Below are positions 9,786 through 22,800 of a DNA stretch of 64,000 nucleotides, one piece after another. Source of the DNA: Chimonanthus salicifolius. Taxonomy: Eukaryota > Streptophyta > Magnoliopsida > Laurales > Calycanthaceae. The first letter of the stretch is position 1; each line of letters begins with the position of its first letter. Location of the stretch: the NCBI GenBank assembly GCA_013350335.1, contig CM023537.1, positions 8,857,438-8,921,437 on the forward strand, read 5' to 3'. The notes under the pieces were generated by a model that did not search any database, had not been told where the DNA came from, and worked only from the letters and a program-made list of their open reading frames with translations. The position numbers and the translations under genes are program-made.

Positions 9786-12700
9786 TTTATAAAAAAAGTA
9801 AGAACAAAATTTGACGACTGATATAAGGGTCGAGTAGATTTCAACCCATGCGTGGAAGCTTTCTAATGTGATGAAGATGAGAATCACGTTGTTGAATATT
9901 TATTCTTTAGTGGACAACATAGCATAGTTAAACCATTGTGGAGTTATCTCAGAGTTCTACTGAGTTAATAGTTTGCGAATTAAATATTGGAATTTATATT
10001 TACACGGCAACCTCCTTTCAATCTTACCTTGCTGTATAGTTTTCTATTTTTCTATTGCCGCGTTTTTCTGAAAGCTTAACTTTCACCTCTCTTTTCCTTT
10101 TCTCTCTCTCAGCTCTCTCCCTCTCTTCTGTATTTTTTTTTTTAAATTCTCACTTGGTGGTTGTAAGCCTAAGTTGTTGTTTGACCATTCCTTTTCCCAC
10201 ACCATTTGATTGTGAGAGGACCCACAATCAAATTGTGGTGTGGCTACCCGCCTGTGTCTTCTACAGAACTTGAGGTTCGGGTCAAAGGATTTGGGCAACA
10301 ACCTTTGAATGGGTCAAGGGGTGGTAATTAAACGGAAAAGGCGAAAACAAACGGAGGACACGATGGTGGAGTGGAGAGGGGTAGGCGAGATCGCGAGAGG
10401 AAGGAAGGTGGATGAGTTGATTGTGGGTTCTGGGAGGCGAGAGAGAGATGGGATTCAGTGGCAGGGGCGAAAGAGGATGAGGGCTCTGATTTGGGTAGGT
10501 TGCTCGGGAATGGGATGGTGGAGGACTGGGCTGAGGTCCTGTGGTTCGGGTAGCTGAGTGGTGTATTCTGCAGGCGTGGAGGACGAGCGGCAGCAAGGAC
10601 AGATTTGGCGTCGGAATTCTGACTCCATGCTGGGCAGAACTGGGTCCGTGCTGTGTTTGTTCTAAACTTGATCCTAAACCGCGGCCGTATTATTATGTTT
10701 TTGGTTGGATTGAGTGTCAAGAAACACACAAAAATTGGTGGTGGATTCATGATCACATCGTAGACTCATTCGACATTAGAATAAACACAAAGATTGGAGA
10801 AAAGGATATTGTGGAAAGAGACTTTTTTTTTAGTAAGGTAAGTATCATTCAAATAAATGGGAAAAAGTCCCAAAGAAAGCAAGAGGAAGGGATGCCAAGC
10901 GCCCAAAACAGGGCCAAGCTCAACAACAGAAACACGAGGCTTGTCAGGCCAAAGCAAAAAACCCAAAACCCAGGCCAGGCAAAAAGAAACCAGCTCCACC
11001 ACAGGCTGATTACATCAGAATAGAACACCCATACATCAGAATAGAACACCCACAACTTCTGTGATTTGGGCTGACAACAGAAGAAACGCGGTCAGTGAGA
11101 GATTTTATCTTGAGATGCATTGAAGAATACGTCTAAAAACTTATTAAACAAATTAAGAGGCATAACTATTTTTTCTAAGATCAAAGTATTCGAGCCTTTT
11201 GATGTATTTGACTAGACATATATAAACTTTTCTATCCAAGGAGAGACATAAATAAATTGACTGATAATATGCATGACATAAGTGATACTAAAGTGAGTGA
11301 CGGTAAGATGACCTAAATAACGTATAATTTTCCTATAAAAGAACTAGATCTTGCAGTAGGTTATTGCTAGTGGGGCAAAGTTTTAGGTTAAGCTTGAGAG
11401 AGGAGTGATCTCGTATTTGAAAAAAAGGTGGTGATCTTGAATTTCTTTATTATAAAAAAAATGAAAAGTTTGTTGTCATATAGAGTTAGATACATAAGTC
11501 TAATTTTTCTTTGAGAAATATTTATATAATATAGTAAATATTCATGATATACCTTAAAACATGAGTTAGATTAGTGAGGTTTCTCAAGTAAAACTTTCTA
11601 GAGATTTTTATTAAATAATACATAAATTTTAAATAATTAGATACATTGATAGATTATTATATAAATATAAGTAAAATAAAATTTCACTATAAATTGATAA
11701 TTTCAGTCATGTAATATTGATATTTATATTAATAAATATAAATTAAATTAAAAAATATTAAAATCTCACTTTTTAACCCACTTGACCCAATGTCCATTTA
11801 AGACACGGTATTTAGCATCTACACTTCGATAAACACAGAGAAGCGTCGATAGAGTTTTAGTTAGAGCATGGTGGTGGGTTTCACCGAGTATTCATTTGCC
11901 TCTTTGATTCCCGTGAATTTCTTCCTCGCTATTCGCTAAGTAAGGAGAACATGTCCGGCCTTTATTTGTCAAGGAAACCATGTCTTACACGTGGTTCTCT
12001 GTTGAAGAAGCAACCTGCCTTTCTTCTCCAAGTCTGCAAGACCCACAACCTTCTCGTATTCTCTGTTACTCTCCTTTCTTCTTAGTGGGGTGCTTTCAGA
12101 ATGAGAAAAGATGATCTGGGTTGGTTTGGAGAAAAGTTTTAAGGCTGAAGGATTTGTGGGTTTTTGTAATTCTAAGATTCGCTCTGTGTTTTTGCAGCTT
12201 ATGTTTCAAGGTAACTTCTGTAACTGGACATGTTTTTGTTAGTCCAATCTCCTTGCACCATGTTTTGAACACCCAAGTTTTTTGGCTTTGTTGTCATTTA
12301 TGGAGAAGCCAGTGCTTTCTTGCAAAATAGCCAGTTTAACTAAAAACGTAGACACTTGGGGGTGATTTTTCAGAAAAGACATTCTTTAGAAAAATATATA
12401 TATTCTTCTTAAAAAAGGAAAGCACTATCTTGAAAAAAATAGTAATGGAAGTTTGTTTCAAAGAATGGTTAAACCCATTTCGTTTTTCATTTAAAAATGT
12501 TATTGTTCAAGAGAGAACTTTACTTTTCATGACCTAGAGAGAATAAATGGTCCATTCTTGATTGGCATTGTTTTCTTATATTTCATTTTCCATCTTTTGC
12601 AATTTGAGGCTGCAATTGGATGGATAGCAAAACCATAAAGTTTTCTAGTTTCAAGCTGAAAATGTCAAAAACAATGGATTTTTCTCTGCATGGTTTTTGA

Positions 12701-13401
12701 AGAGGGTGGACCAAATACGGTTTTCATGAAAATCATGAACTATTAATTCTTTGTGGAACTTCTGTCCACTTTGGAAACCAATTTCTATGGAAACATGCAA
12801 AGGGCCTGGTTGCTTGAAAATTCCAGCAGAATTTATAATTCCCCAAATTCTGGAATCAGTAAACTCCGCTAGTTCTGGGATTTGGAGAACTCCTTGGATA
12901 GCCTTTTGCATTTTTTGATGGGTCTAGAAGTATTTAGCTGGAAAGCGAAATTTCCAAAATATAACCCTTGGAAATCCATATAACAGTTTTAGATGGGAAT
13001 TTATTTATATAATTCTCTGCAAATGGACATCTTTGGATTTCATAATTCCAGCTCTAGAATATGGTTTGTAAATTCTAAATTGGTCAAAATTCCAATTCCT
13101 TCTAAGAATTTCACCAAACATGCTCCAACTTTTTCATGATGAAGCCTAAATGCATCCTCGGTCACATTTCACCATTTTATGTGTTATGTTCCTTTCTTCT
13201 AGTTGTTTTGCTCTTGGCAATATATGTTCTTCACATATTCTTCTTGTTATCAATTCTTGTTGATATCTGACTTGATGATCTGTCCTGCTGTTGATAGAAT
13301 TTGCTTGGAAAATTTGAGCCTTCACTACTAAAAGCTTATTGAAAGAGTTATCTGCAGGCCTTGTAGTCATCTGTTTTTTTGTCTAGAGGTCCATACAACA
13401 A
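9786..13401. other. Intergenic sequence and probable MATE 5' leader
   Basis: Between 10280 and 11060 the sequence is less AT-rich, and overlapping frames open on both strands, but none shows a recognisable domain. A 25-bp unit (atcagaatagaacacccatac and its repeat) occurs twice near 11010-11055. From about 11960 to 13401 a non-coding first exon and a 5' UTR intron of the MATE gene are plausible: a pyrimidine tract ending ttttttgtctag lies just before the start codon at 13402. That is inference only. Confidence 0.35.
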
Positions 13402-16400
13402 ATGGAAACTTCACCATTGCTAGAGAATGTTAATCTCAATCCATCCGGAAATGGAAGGATGACCCCTCTCCGTATTTTCCTCAAGGATGCAAGGTAATTT
13501 CTCATTCTTTTGCTCACAAATTGTCTAAGAGCATCTCATGTGATCTTTCCATAACTGGTTGGGATTTTTAATGTATCACATTATGCTAATTTCACAAAGC
13601 CAATTCCCACCATCTTCATACGTTTGGTAAGGGTAAGGCTGAAAAAGTTAAAAAAGCCCATTATAGTTTGACATTTCTAGCAATCCAATTTTTCTTTTTA
13701 AGTTTGAGTTGCTTGCCTTTCTCTTCTTAACCATTTATTTGTTGGCTTCCATTGAGATGGCATATCTGCATGAATTTGCGGATATATTCTACAGCATGTA
13801 TGAATATGGTATTAAGTAGTGAGACAAAACAACAACTCAATGTGAGACCTGATTTATGGAGGAGAATGTTAGACGGTTTGAAAATTAGTAGAACTAACAC
13901 AAAATACATGGAATATAACTTTAGTAGATTAGACGAAAGTGATGGTAACACAATAAAAATAGGGAACGACTTTGTTACGCATTGTGATAAGTTTAGATAC
14001 TTAGGCTCTATGGTAGAATCTCAAGGAGGTTTCGAGTTAGATATAACAAATAGGATAGGAGCGGGGTGGGCAAAATGTAGACAAGCTAGTGGCGTCTTGT
14101 GTGATAAAAGAGTTTCCCTTCGCCTAAAAGGACGATTTTACAAAATAGTTATTACACCTGCGATGCTATATGGAGTAGAGTGTTGAGCGATGAAGAAAAG
14201 ACAAATAAACAAAGTTAGGACAACGGAAGAAGCACATGTTACATTGGATGAGTGGTTTAACTTAAACGATAGAGTTAGAAATAAACGCATTAGAGTACTT
14301 TAAAGATAGCTCTTATAAATGACAAATTGAGAGACTCATTTGAGATGGTTTGGTCATATTACTAAAAGACCAAACACAACCCCAGTGCGCAGAGTTGAGA
14401 GTCTACAAATCAAATAATTAGGAGGAGAGGGAGACCTTTGAAAACACGGAGGGAAGTATGGTTTATGATAGGGCCAATTGGAGAAGAACACATAAAGCCG
14501 ATCCCAGATAGATGAGATGTCAGTTGTTGCTGTTGATGATGATTCTATAGCCCGCATGCGTGCCATATTACACTGGATGAATTGCCTGAAACTAAGGATG
14601 GAAATAGTTATTTAGCCCAGCTTTATATAAAGATGTGAAAATGGAACATGGATGTGGCATTTTTTCTTACGGCAAGTGATTAACTTTGAGAAAAAGAATT
14701 TGTGCCATTGCATGTTCATGAATTCAGCTTTCACCTATTTTTAATTAAATTCCTGACATTCTTTTATGTCTTGAGTGCTTCTAGTCAATTTCTTTTATGA
14801 TTTACTTGGAAATGGTTCAGCCTTTGGGGCTTAGGTTTGTAGACTAATGCTTGTTTTGTAATTTTACTCACAGCCTTGTCTTAAGACGGGATGAGCTAGG
14901 TCTAGAGATAGCTCAGATTGCATTTCCTGCAGCCTTGGCTTTAGCAGCTGATCCTATTGCCTCTTTAGTTGACACAGCATTCATTGGCCATATCGGTTTG
15001 CCCTTCTTACTTTCTGTAGTAATTAGTTACATTTGTACGATGCACTTCTCAGAAGGAATTATCTTTACATTTTTTGTGCTTTCCTACCTGTTGAACTTTG
15101 AACTCTTTGCTAATTTACTGTAGGACTTGTTACATGTTTTCTGTTGGATTCTTTCATTTTCCACTTGCATTATATAATGATGAGAAGCAGGGCTGCAACA
15201 TCTGTTTCTTTTGAGTATTCACTTCTTACAGGAAGAAACATAACAACCTTGCTAATTTCAGATGTTATTATTGATTACTAAATAGTAAATACCATTTCAT
15301 GCTGGTGGAGAGCAAGTTCCTAAACTAGGTGTCTACACACTCTTTCACAAATGTTCAGCTTTTAACCACATGAGGGGTGTGCAGCAAAGAGAAGCCCCTT
15401 GTGGCGCCCAGACTGGGAACATTTGCATCCATTTCACTTGTCATACCTGTTAGATGGCGTAGATAAAAAACAGGTTAGGTGGGGGCAGAAGTGATCAAAT
15501 GAAGTTTGGTGGGGCTGTTTGTGGGGTTGTTTCATCGATGCAGACACAAAACAGAAGATTGTAATGGGAGGGTGCGTCAGATGATGAAGGCCTGGTTGGT
15601 TTGGAGAACAGGGCAGCAGAATATACGGTGGTTAAGGGCTGGTTTGTAAGTTAGGTCTGAGAAATAAGCAGGTGGGCTTCGGTGATGAGGAGAAAGACAA
15701 ACCTTTGTGGGGATAAATGTTAGCCTTGGGTGGGGCGGCTTGGCGGTGAGACAGATGGCTTGTGTTGGGTAGGATGGGTGATGAAGGCAAGGATCAGTTT
15801 TACAAACTTTTCAAGTCTCTAATTAAAAAAAAAAAAACAGCAAACTAGGATCCTTCTCAAGTTGCGGTGCACTTGAGAGAATTTGAATTGCTTAGTCGCT
15901 CAAAAATTTAAGTTCTTCGGATCTTCTGTCCTTTCCAACGGCAATTAAAGTTTCACCCCAAATATAAGCAAACGGAAACTTAACTGGAAAAATAACACCT
16001 AATCTAAATTTCTCTCCGGAAAAATTAGAAGAGGCTCAAAACTCACTGGGAAATCATCACGTTGAGTAATACACCAATGAAAACCAGAATTTGGCTTTTG
16101 CTGGATTAATTTGTTTGCAAACTAAATAAATAACCCAATAATGAGATATGTAATTAGTTTTGTAGAATTCCAGGTTAAATCTTATGTGAACTGGAATTTG
16201 ATAAAACTGGAGAATTAAAATCGAAGACTCAGGTTAAATTGTTAACTGAAATTTATCAAAGTAAAATTCAGTCCACTGAAATTTGTGTGAACAATATTCA
16301 GATCTGAATTAACAAGAACTTGCTGGAAAATTTAATCAGAATTGCATAAACTGAATTTATTCAACAAAAAGAAAACCAGAATTTTCAATTGAAAAAACTG

Positions 16401-19400
16401 CAGTTACATGGTATTGAGAAATCTTTCTCCTTCTTGGGTTCAAAAAATTTGGGATGGATACAATGCTGTCTCAGGCCCGAATTTATAGAGTTCAGCGACT
16501 GAAAAAAAGTAAGAAAGAAAGTCTCTAAGGACCTTTATTGCCCACCCTTGCTAAAACATAAAAACTGCTAAACTGTTTTAATCCATTCATGGACTTCCAT
16601 GTGGATTTATTACATCGGGAAAAACTAAAATAAAAAACAGAAAAATCCCTAAACTGGTATGGACGATCCTCAATGGTTGCTGCTGCTATTTGAAGCTGAT
16701 TTCTTCAGAAAAGATTGGAGAAAATACTGCTGGGCGAACTTGGAAGATGCTGTCTTCTAATCTCCTTAGGTGTTTTAGCAGGCTGCTAACTTGGGCTGGA
16801 TTCTTTTTCTTCATTATGCTGGGCGAATTTTGTAGAGATTGGGTTTGATTTCTTTATTTTATTTCCAACCAAATTCCTCATTTAGAAGTAGACAGAGAAG
16901 GAGTGGAAAGAAAGAAGGTGGAAGAAACGAATCTTGTATATTTTCTCTTTCCACAGCATAAGGGTCATATAAATAGGTATTTGGGCATGCAAACACCTTC
17001 AATGGATCCTTGGATCCATATGCTAGGTCCATAGGCTTCTAATCAACATATTTAGAGGCCCAATTAGCACATTTTGGCCGGTGGTTCTCCTATAAAAAAT
17101 TTCATAGAATTGGAGTGCAAGCTGAACCACTTCATCTTCATTTTCTTCATCTTCTTCTATGATGCCCTCATCAATGGGGATCTGAGTTGTGGTGAGACTC
17201 TGAAGACATGGGTGGGTTGCAGAGATCTGATGGCCTACCATGGTGGGCTGATCTTTTAGACAGCAGAGATGAAGTGAAGAAATGTGGTGGAGATGAGGCA
17301 GCAGTGGCAAAGTGAAAGATGGTTGGTTGAATCTTGCAGTGTGCCACCAGAAAAGTTTTCAATGTTGGTACTGAGGATTGATTAATCTTGGCTCTGATAC
17401 CATGTTAGATGTTAGAGAAAGACCAGAAATGTTGTGTTTATTATTCGACTATATGAAATCCAATATATAGAGTACACAAGTGTATCTTGATGGATAACAC
17501 ACAAAAAGAAAGAAGACATCAGAAGATCATAACTGTCTGATTAAGAGATAATCATAGTCTCATCACACTAATCTGAAACATCGTAATATATCTTAACAAT
17601 CCCTACTTGTCATGCCCGTATTTGTTGTTAATCTTTGAGGCCTTAAAAACCATACCTTCACTATCATCCTTATCATTATTTAATTAATGAAGCTACTTTT
17701 TCCATCTATCTAGGGTTGTCCTTCCCAGTTCGTCTCCCCATTCTATTCCTTTTATCTATGGAGTTAGTGGTTCGACCACAGGCGTATTCCATCTTCCTGG
17801 AGATTAAAAGCTATGGATTTTGATTGTTGTTGTTTGTTTCTTTTTGGTGATTCTTTTGTATTCTTCATTCTTTCCTTTTTGGCCTAATTCTCTTAGGCTC
17901 CTTTGTGTTTTTTTTTTTTTTTGGTACTTCTTGCTCTCTTTTTAATGAAAGTCTTTTGTCACCGCTCAAAAGAAAAAGACTATCCTTTTGTTGGTTACTA
18001 ATTGATGAATTAGAATCTTCCAATTTAGAGGCCTTTTAGAGATCTATGGACCACACATGTACAAAGAACTGAATTCTAGCAAGTTGTGTTATGGAAGTAG
18101 GCTATAATTAAAGGGACAATAATCAAATCCAATAAACGAAATAAAATAAAAGAACGACGGTACCCGTGGAGATTGCAACTTCCACCAAGTATAGTGTCAA
18201 GTAGTGTTGATTTGGCGGTGATATCTAACAACAATAGTAAACACCTCTTGTAAGCATGGTTGAGCCACGTCTAGGATGCTCTCTTAAGGATGAGAAGCCT
18301 AGAGTGATAGGTTCTCATAAGAATTGTCTCCAGGATAAAAGACCCCCACCCATGGACAGCCTCCAATGGACAATTGTCAAAGAACAATCGCACTATTGGT
18401 TGGAACGAATTCCCCTAGTGTTGGGCACTCACAAATGGAATAGAGAAAGAGAAAAGAATTAGGCTAGTTTGTTTTGTCATATTTTTTTTATATATCTTAA
18501 TGGATTGAGATACATGTTCCGAAAGCTTACACAAGTGTGGTGTGTCTACTTTGCTAAATCCTAAAACATAAAATTCATGGATTTGGCATAACATTTGAAT
18601 AAAATTAAATAAATATTGTTTAAAATAAAAATAGAAATAACATATAAAAAATTCAATAACAAACATGCGAACTACCTTCCAAAAAAGAAAAAAACATGCA
18701 GACGTCACTCAAAGTAATCAAATAGTAAATATCCCAATATATTATTCTATTTCAAAAGAAGAAAAAGTGTGATCATATTTTGTCATTATGCAAAACAATG
18801 TTATGCTAGTACTAGAATAACCCATGAAGAACCTGACATGGTGATGTCTCTCACGTGCATTACCCATTCAAAAAAATCCATGTAATATAGCTTATATGGT
18901 ACTATCATATTCATTCTGGCTTACAGGTCCAGTGGAGCTTGCTGCTGTCGGAGTTTCTATAGCAGTGTTCAATCAAGTATCAAGGATTGCTATCTATCCA
19001 CTTGTCAGTGTTACTACATCCTTTGTTGCAGAGGATGAAGCTAATGTGATGAGCACTGGAGAGCATGAAAATGAGATGGAAAAGACTAGTCCTATAAATG
19101 GTGAAATGAAGGAGTTATTTCCACCAGGTATGCCAATTAACTCTTCAAATGAATGAATTCATCCAATTAAATAGATTTAAACTTGAGTGGATTTTCTTTA
19201 ATTCCATTTTCCTTTTCACATTGATTCATGTGTATTATATTATTTTTGACAGATAACATTTGTGGAAATGACATGTATGTCGCTCTACCAGATTCTGAGA
19301 ATGGAGAGGACAGCTCCTCAGTTCTTAATGGTAAAAGTCTGAGTGGGGACAAACCAAGACATGAGAGAAGACATATTCCATCAGTGTCGTCAGCACTAGT

Positions 19401-19820
19401 TATTGGTGGAGTGCTTGGGCTTCTCCAGGCCGTTGTCCTTATTTTTTCTGCAAAGCATGCCTTAAACTTTATGGGTGTACATTCAGTAAGTGTGTTTTGA
19501 GGCTTCTTCATTTTGGGTTCAGGGTAATTGGTCTACAGACCCATAAACTGAAAGTAATATAAATAATTAAAGAGAAACTCTATAGAGAATGGGGTAAGGA
19601 GAGTGGCCCTAAAAATTAATTAAAGGGCCACATGTTTGGATGAAATGTGTAGGGGACCACATGAATAGGATGTGTGTGAAATTATACCCCTATTTGACTA
19701 TTTTAGCCTTGTGATTTTGATCCTTAAAAGTTGCAGTTCCATAAGCCATTGATTTTATATGGCTCATTCGATGAGGTGGGATGATTTGATCTGCATGAAA
19801 TTACAACCTGCACTCTATTC

Positions 19821-19874
<54 letters not shown>

Positions 19875-22800
19875 TCTCTCTCTCTCTCTAAGCTTTGGGG
19901 GAGAGAGAGAACCAAAGTAGATTGCATAGAAAATGTTGATGATGTTGGCATTTGACCACTTCTCACGATACACATAAAAACCCATTCAGAGAATCCCGTG
20001 TTTTCCATCTTTCATTACATGTTAGTAGATGGAAACGGTCAATCTATTCTAAAAAATGACCTTTCCAAAACTTGCTAAGTGACATGAACTGCTTTTGGGA
20101 GTTGTTCTTCAAGCCCAAACTCCTCAACTCAGTGAATCAGGTTTTTAGAAACCTAAGATGACGACAAAGCTCTGATGGACAGCGATTTGTAGCTTGTTGA
20201 GAGAGAGGGGCTCAATGCGGCCCTGGGCGTTGAGAAGGAGGAACCTATGGCAAGAGAAACTGGTGCAATGGAAAAGGTGGCTGGTGAAGACTTAAGATGG
20301 GAAGTGGGTTTTCCTTGTCCTATAGTTGTTGGGTTTTAATTAAGGATCATTGAAGGAAAAGAAGCAACAACTTTGGGTTGAATGACAGCATTGTTGCAAA
20401 GGATTGAATCTTTTATTGTGATTCAAGGACTTTTTGCTGAAGAAGAATGGTTGCACACAGGGAATGAGTGTCTATTTACAGAACTGGTTACATACCATTT
20501 CACATTTAAGAATGGGGCTTTGTTGTTTTGCAGCATACCTTATACTTATATATAAAGGTTGATACCCTAAGAACAGGACCGCACCATAGTGGTTAAAATC
20601 TTATGATTTACAATTTGATCTTACAATACCATATGATTTTTATAGAAAATGGTTTGGATCCTATCCTGAAATTCCATTTTTTTTTTTTTTAATATTAGAC
20701 TTTTGTAACTTCTTACATTTAAATTTAATTTTACCAAAATTTGATTTGTCCTTTACAATCAAAGTCAATTTTCAGAACACTAGTCTTATAAGCTTTCTAT
20801 GAGCACATGTAATCAGCACTCCATATACATTGTAATGTGATACTTTTATTATTTAACCAATAATTATTTGAATACAAAATGCATAGAATGTGAAAAACCT
20901 ATTTTTGATTTTTTTTTAATTTTTTTAAGATTTTACATTGTTTGAGAGAACTATCAGAAAAATCTTATGATTGGTTTCCAATAAAATTTGATGACATGAA
21001 CGATTTATGATACAGTTTCACTTTTCAAAATATTGCACTGCACAGATTTTCGTGTCCACAACCCTATGGGGCTCTCATGGGTCCATGTCAATAGGTTGTT
21101 TGGAAGGGCATTTCTTGATAGGCCTATAAAAATTATCTTGATTACATATGTGAGGCCTATGAAAATTTGAACTTTATTTGATGTTGGAAATTCATTTGAT
21201 TAAATCACTGGGCTTATAAGTTGGATTAGGGTTAAATTAGGTACAAGTGCAATACAAGGGGGTTGGTGGGTGTGAGGGGAGACAAGTGGCACTGGCTCAT
21301 TGTGGGCCCCACAAGCCTACGACTTCATGGAAATCCATGCAAACCACTTCTTGTGGGATGTCATGTATTGGTGCCTAGTATGTCATTAAAGCTCTATTGC
21401 GTGTCATTGTGTTGGTAGAATGTGTGTGTCTGTCTCCACATGTGGTAACATGACTAGAACCCACAACCTCTACATTGCATGTTAAGCACTTAATAGTATT
21501 GCTTAATCTCTTTTATTAATAATTTTACTGCATGCATATTGATATGGTGAAGGTTCATTCTTAGGAAATCATTGCACCAATGATAGTTAATTACTGGATA
21601 TTTTTATTTTTCTGAAATAGGATTCTCCTATGCTTGCCCCAGCACAGCAGTACTTGATACTGAGGTCCCTTGGTGCACCTGCTGTTCTTCTATCATTGGC
21701 CATGCAAGGGGTTTTTCGAGGGTTCAAGGATACCAAAACTCCTTTATACGCTACCGGTAAGGATAGACTCTGCAAACTTCTTATTAGGACTATATCACTT
21801 TCTAAGGTACCCTTTTTTGATAAGAGAACAGACACATTACCTATGAAGCTTATAAGATGCCTGGATACTTACACTCAAATTATCATGTCAAACTTGATCT
21901 GACATCAGTTCTGGTACTTGGTGAAGCTACTTGTAGACTATTCATTGACAGTCTTGTTGCACCATAAAAAGTTATAAGTTCCTTGTACTTTATCATAAGA
22001 AATATAAGAAAGTGATGCTATAGAAAGTTTATGAAATTAATCAGCGTTGTTATGTTGAGGATGATAGAATGGCTACTTGATTATCCAAAGAGAAAAATAA
22101 TAGGATAGGAAAGGCAAATGTTTCAAGGAAAGTAGAACATAAGACTGTATTTAAATGGTATTCTTATAAATGAAATACCCATATCAATGACTGTGTTTTG
22201 GATTTGGAAATGGGTTGTCATGTTGACTTTCCTTCTTGTGTCATTTTTTGTAACTGCTAATTATATATGATCCTTTTATGTGATCTTCATTGACTGTTTA
22301 GAGTGATTTTTATTGCTTCCAAAAAAATCAAGGTAGGTACAGGACTATTCATTTTGTTTTAGGACAAGGAAGGAAATTGTGGTCCACCCACCGTTTTTCC
22401 CATTAATTCATGAACTACAATGTGTGTTTTGGTAGACCAGTATCGGGCAATATGGCATCAACGAAATGTTATTTATATGAAATGACAGAATCCTTCAACT
22501 ATTCCAACTTCCCTTGCAATAGATATTGTTTAGATGATAGTACATGAATTAACAGCATTTCTTCAGATGGGTTCTTTATTTGGGTCATGATGACTGCCAT
22601 CCCCCTATATGGATTCCAGAAGATTATCTTCTATGGACTGGATACTTGTTTTCTTTGATCTTCTCCACTTACATTTGTGTATTATTGAATCTAAACCTTT
22701 ATTCTTTTTGTCTCAAAAGTGGCAGGAGATGTTACAAACATAATCTTGGACCCAATTTTTATGTTTGTATTCCGACTAGGTGTCAGTGGTGCAGCCATCG

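Noticed and set aside
10282..10756. Overlapping Pro/Ser-rich and Gly/Arg-rich open frames on both strands
   Set aside because: They arise from one purine-rich stretch. No domain, no conserved pattern and no splice-linked partner was found, and frames on opposite strands cannot all be genes.
13752..14186. 144-codon frame as an independent gene
   Set aside because: It is a 5'-truncated LINE reverse transcriptase fragment inside MATE intron 1, with stops and shifts following.
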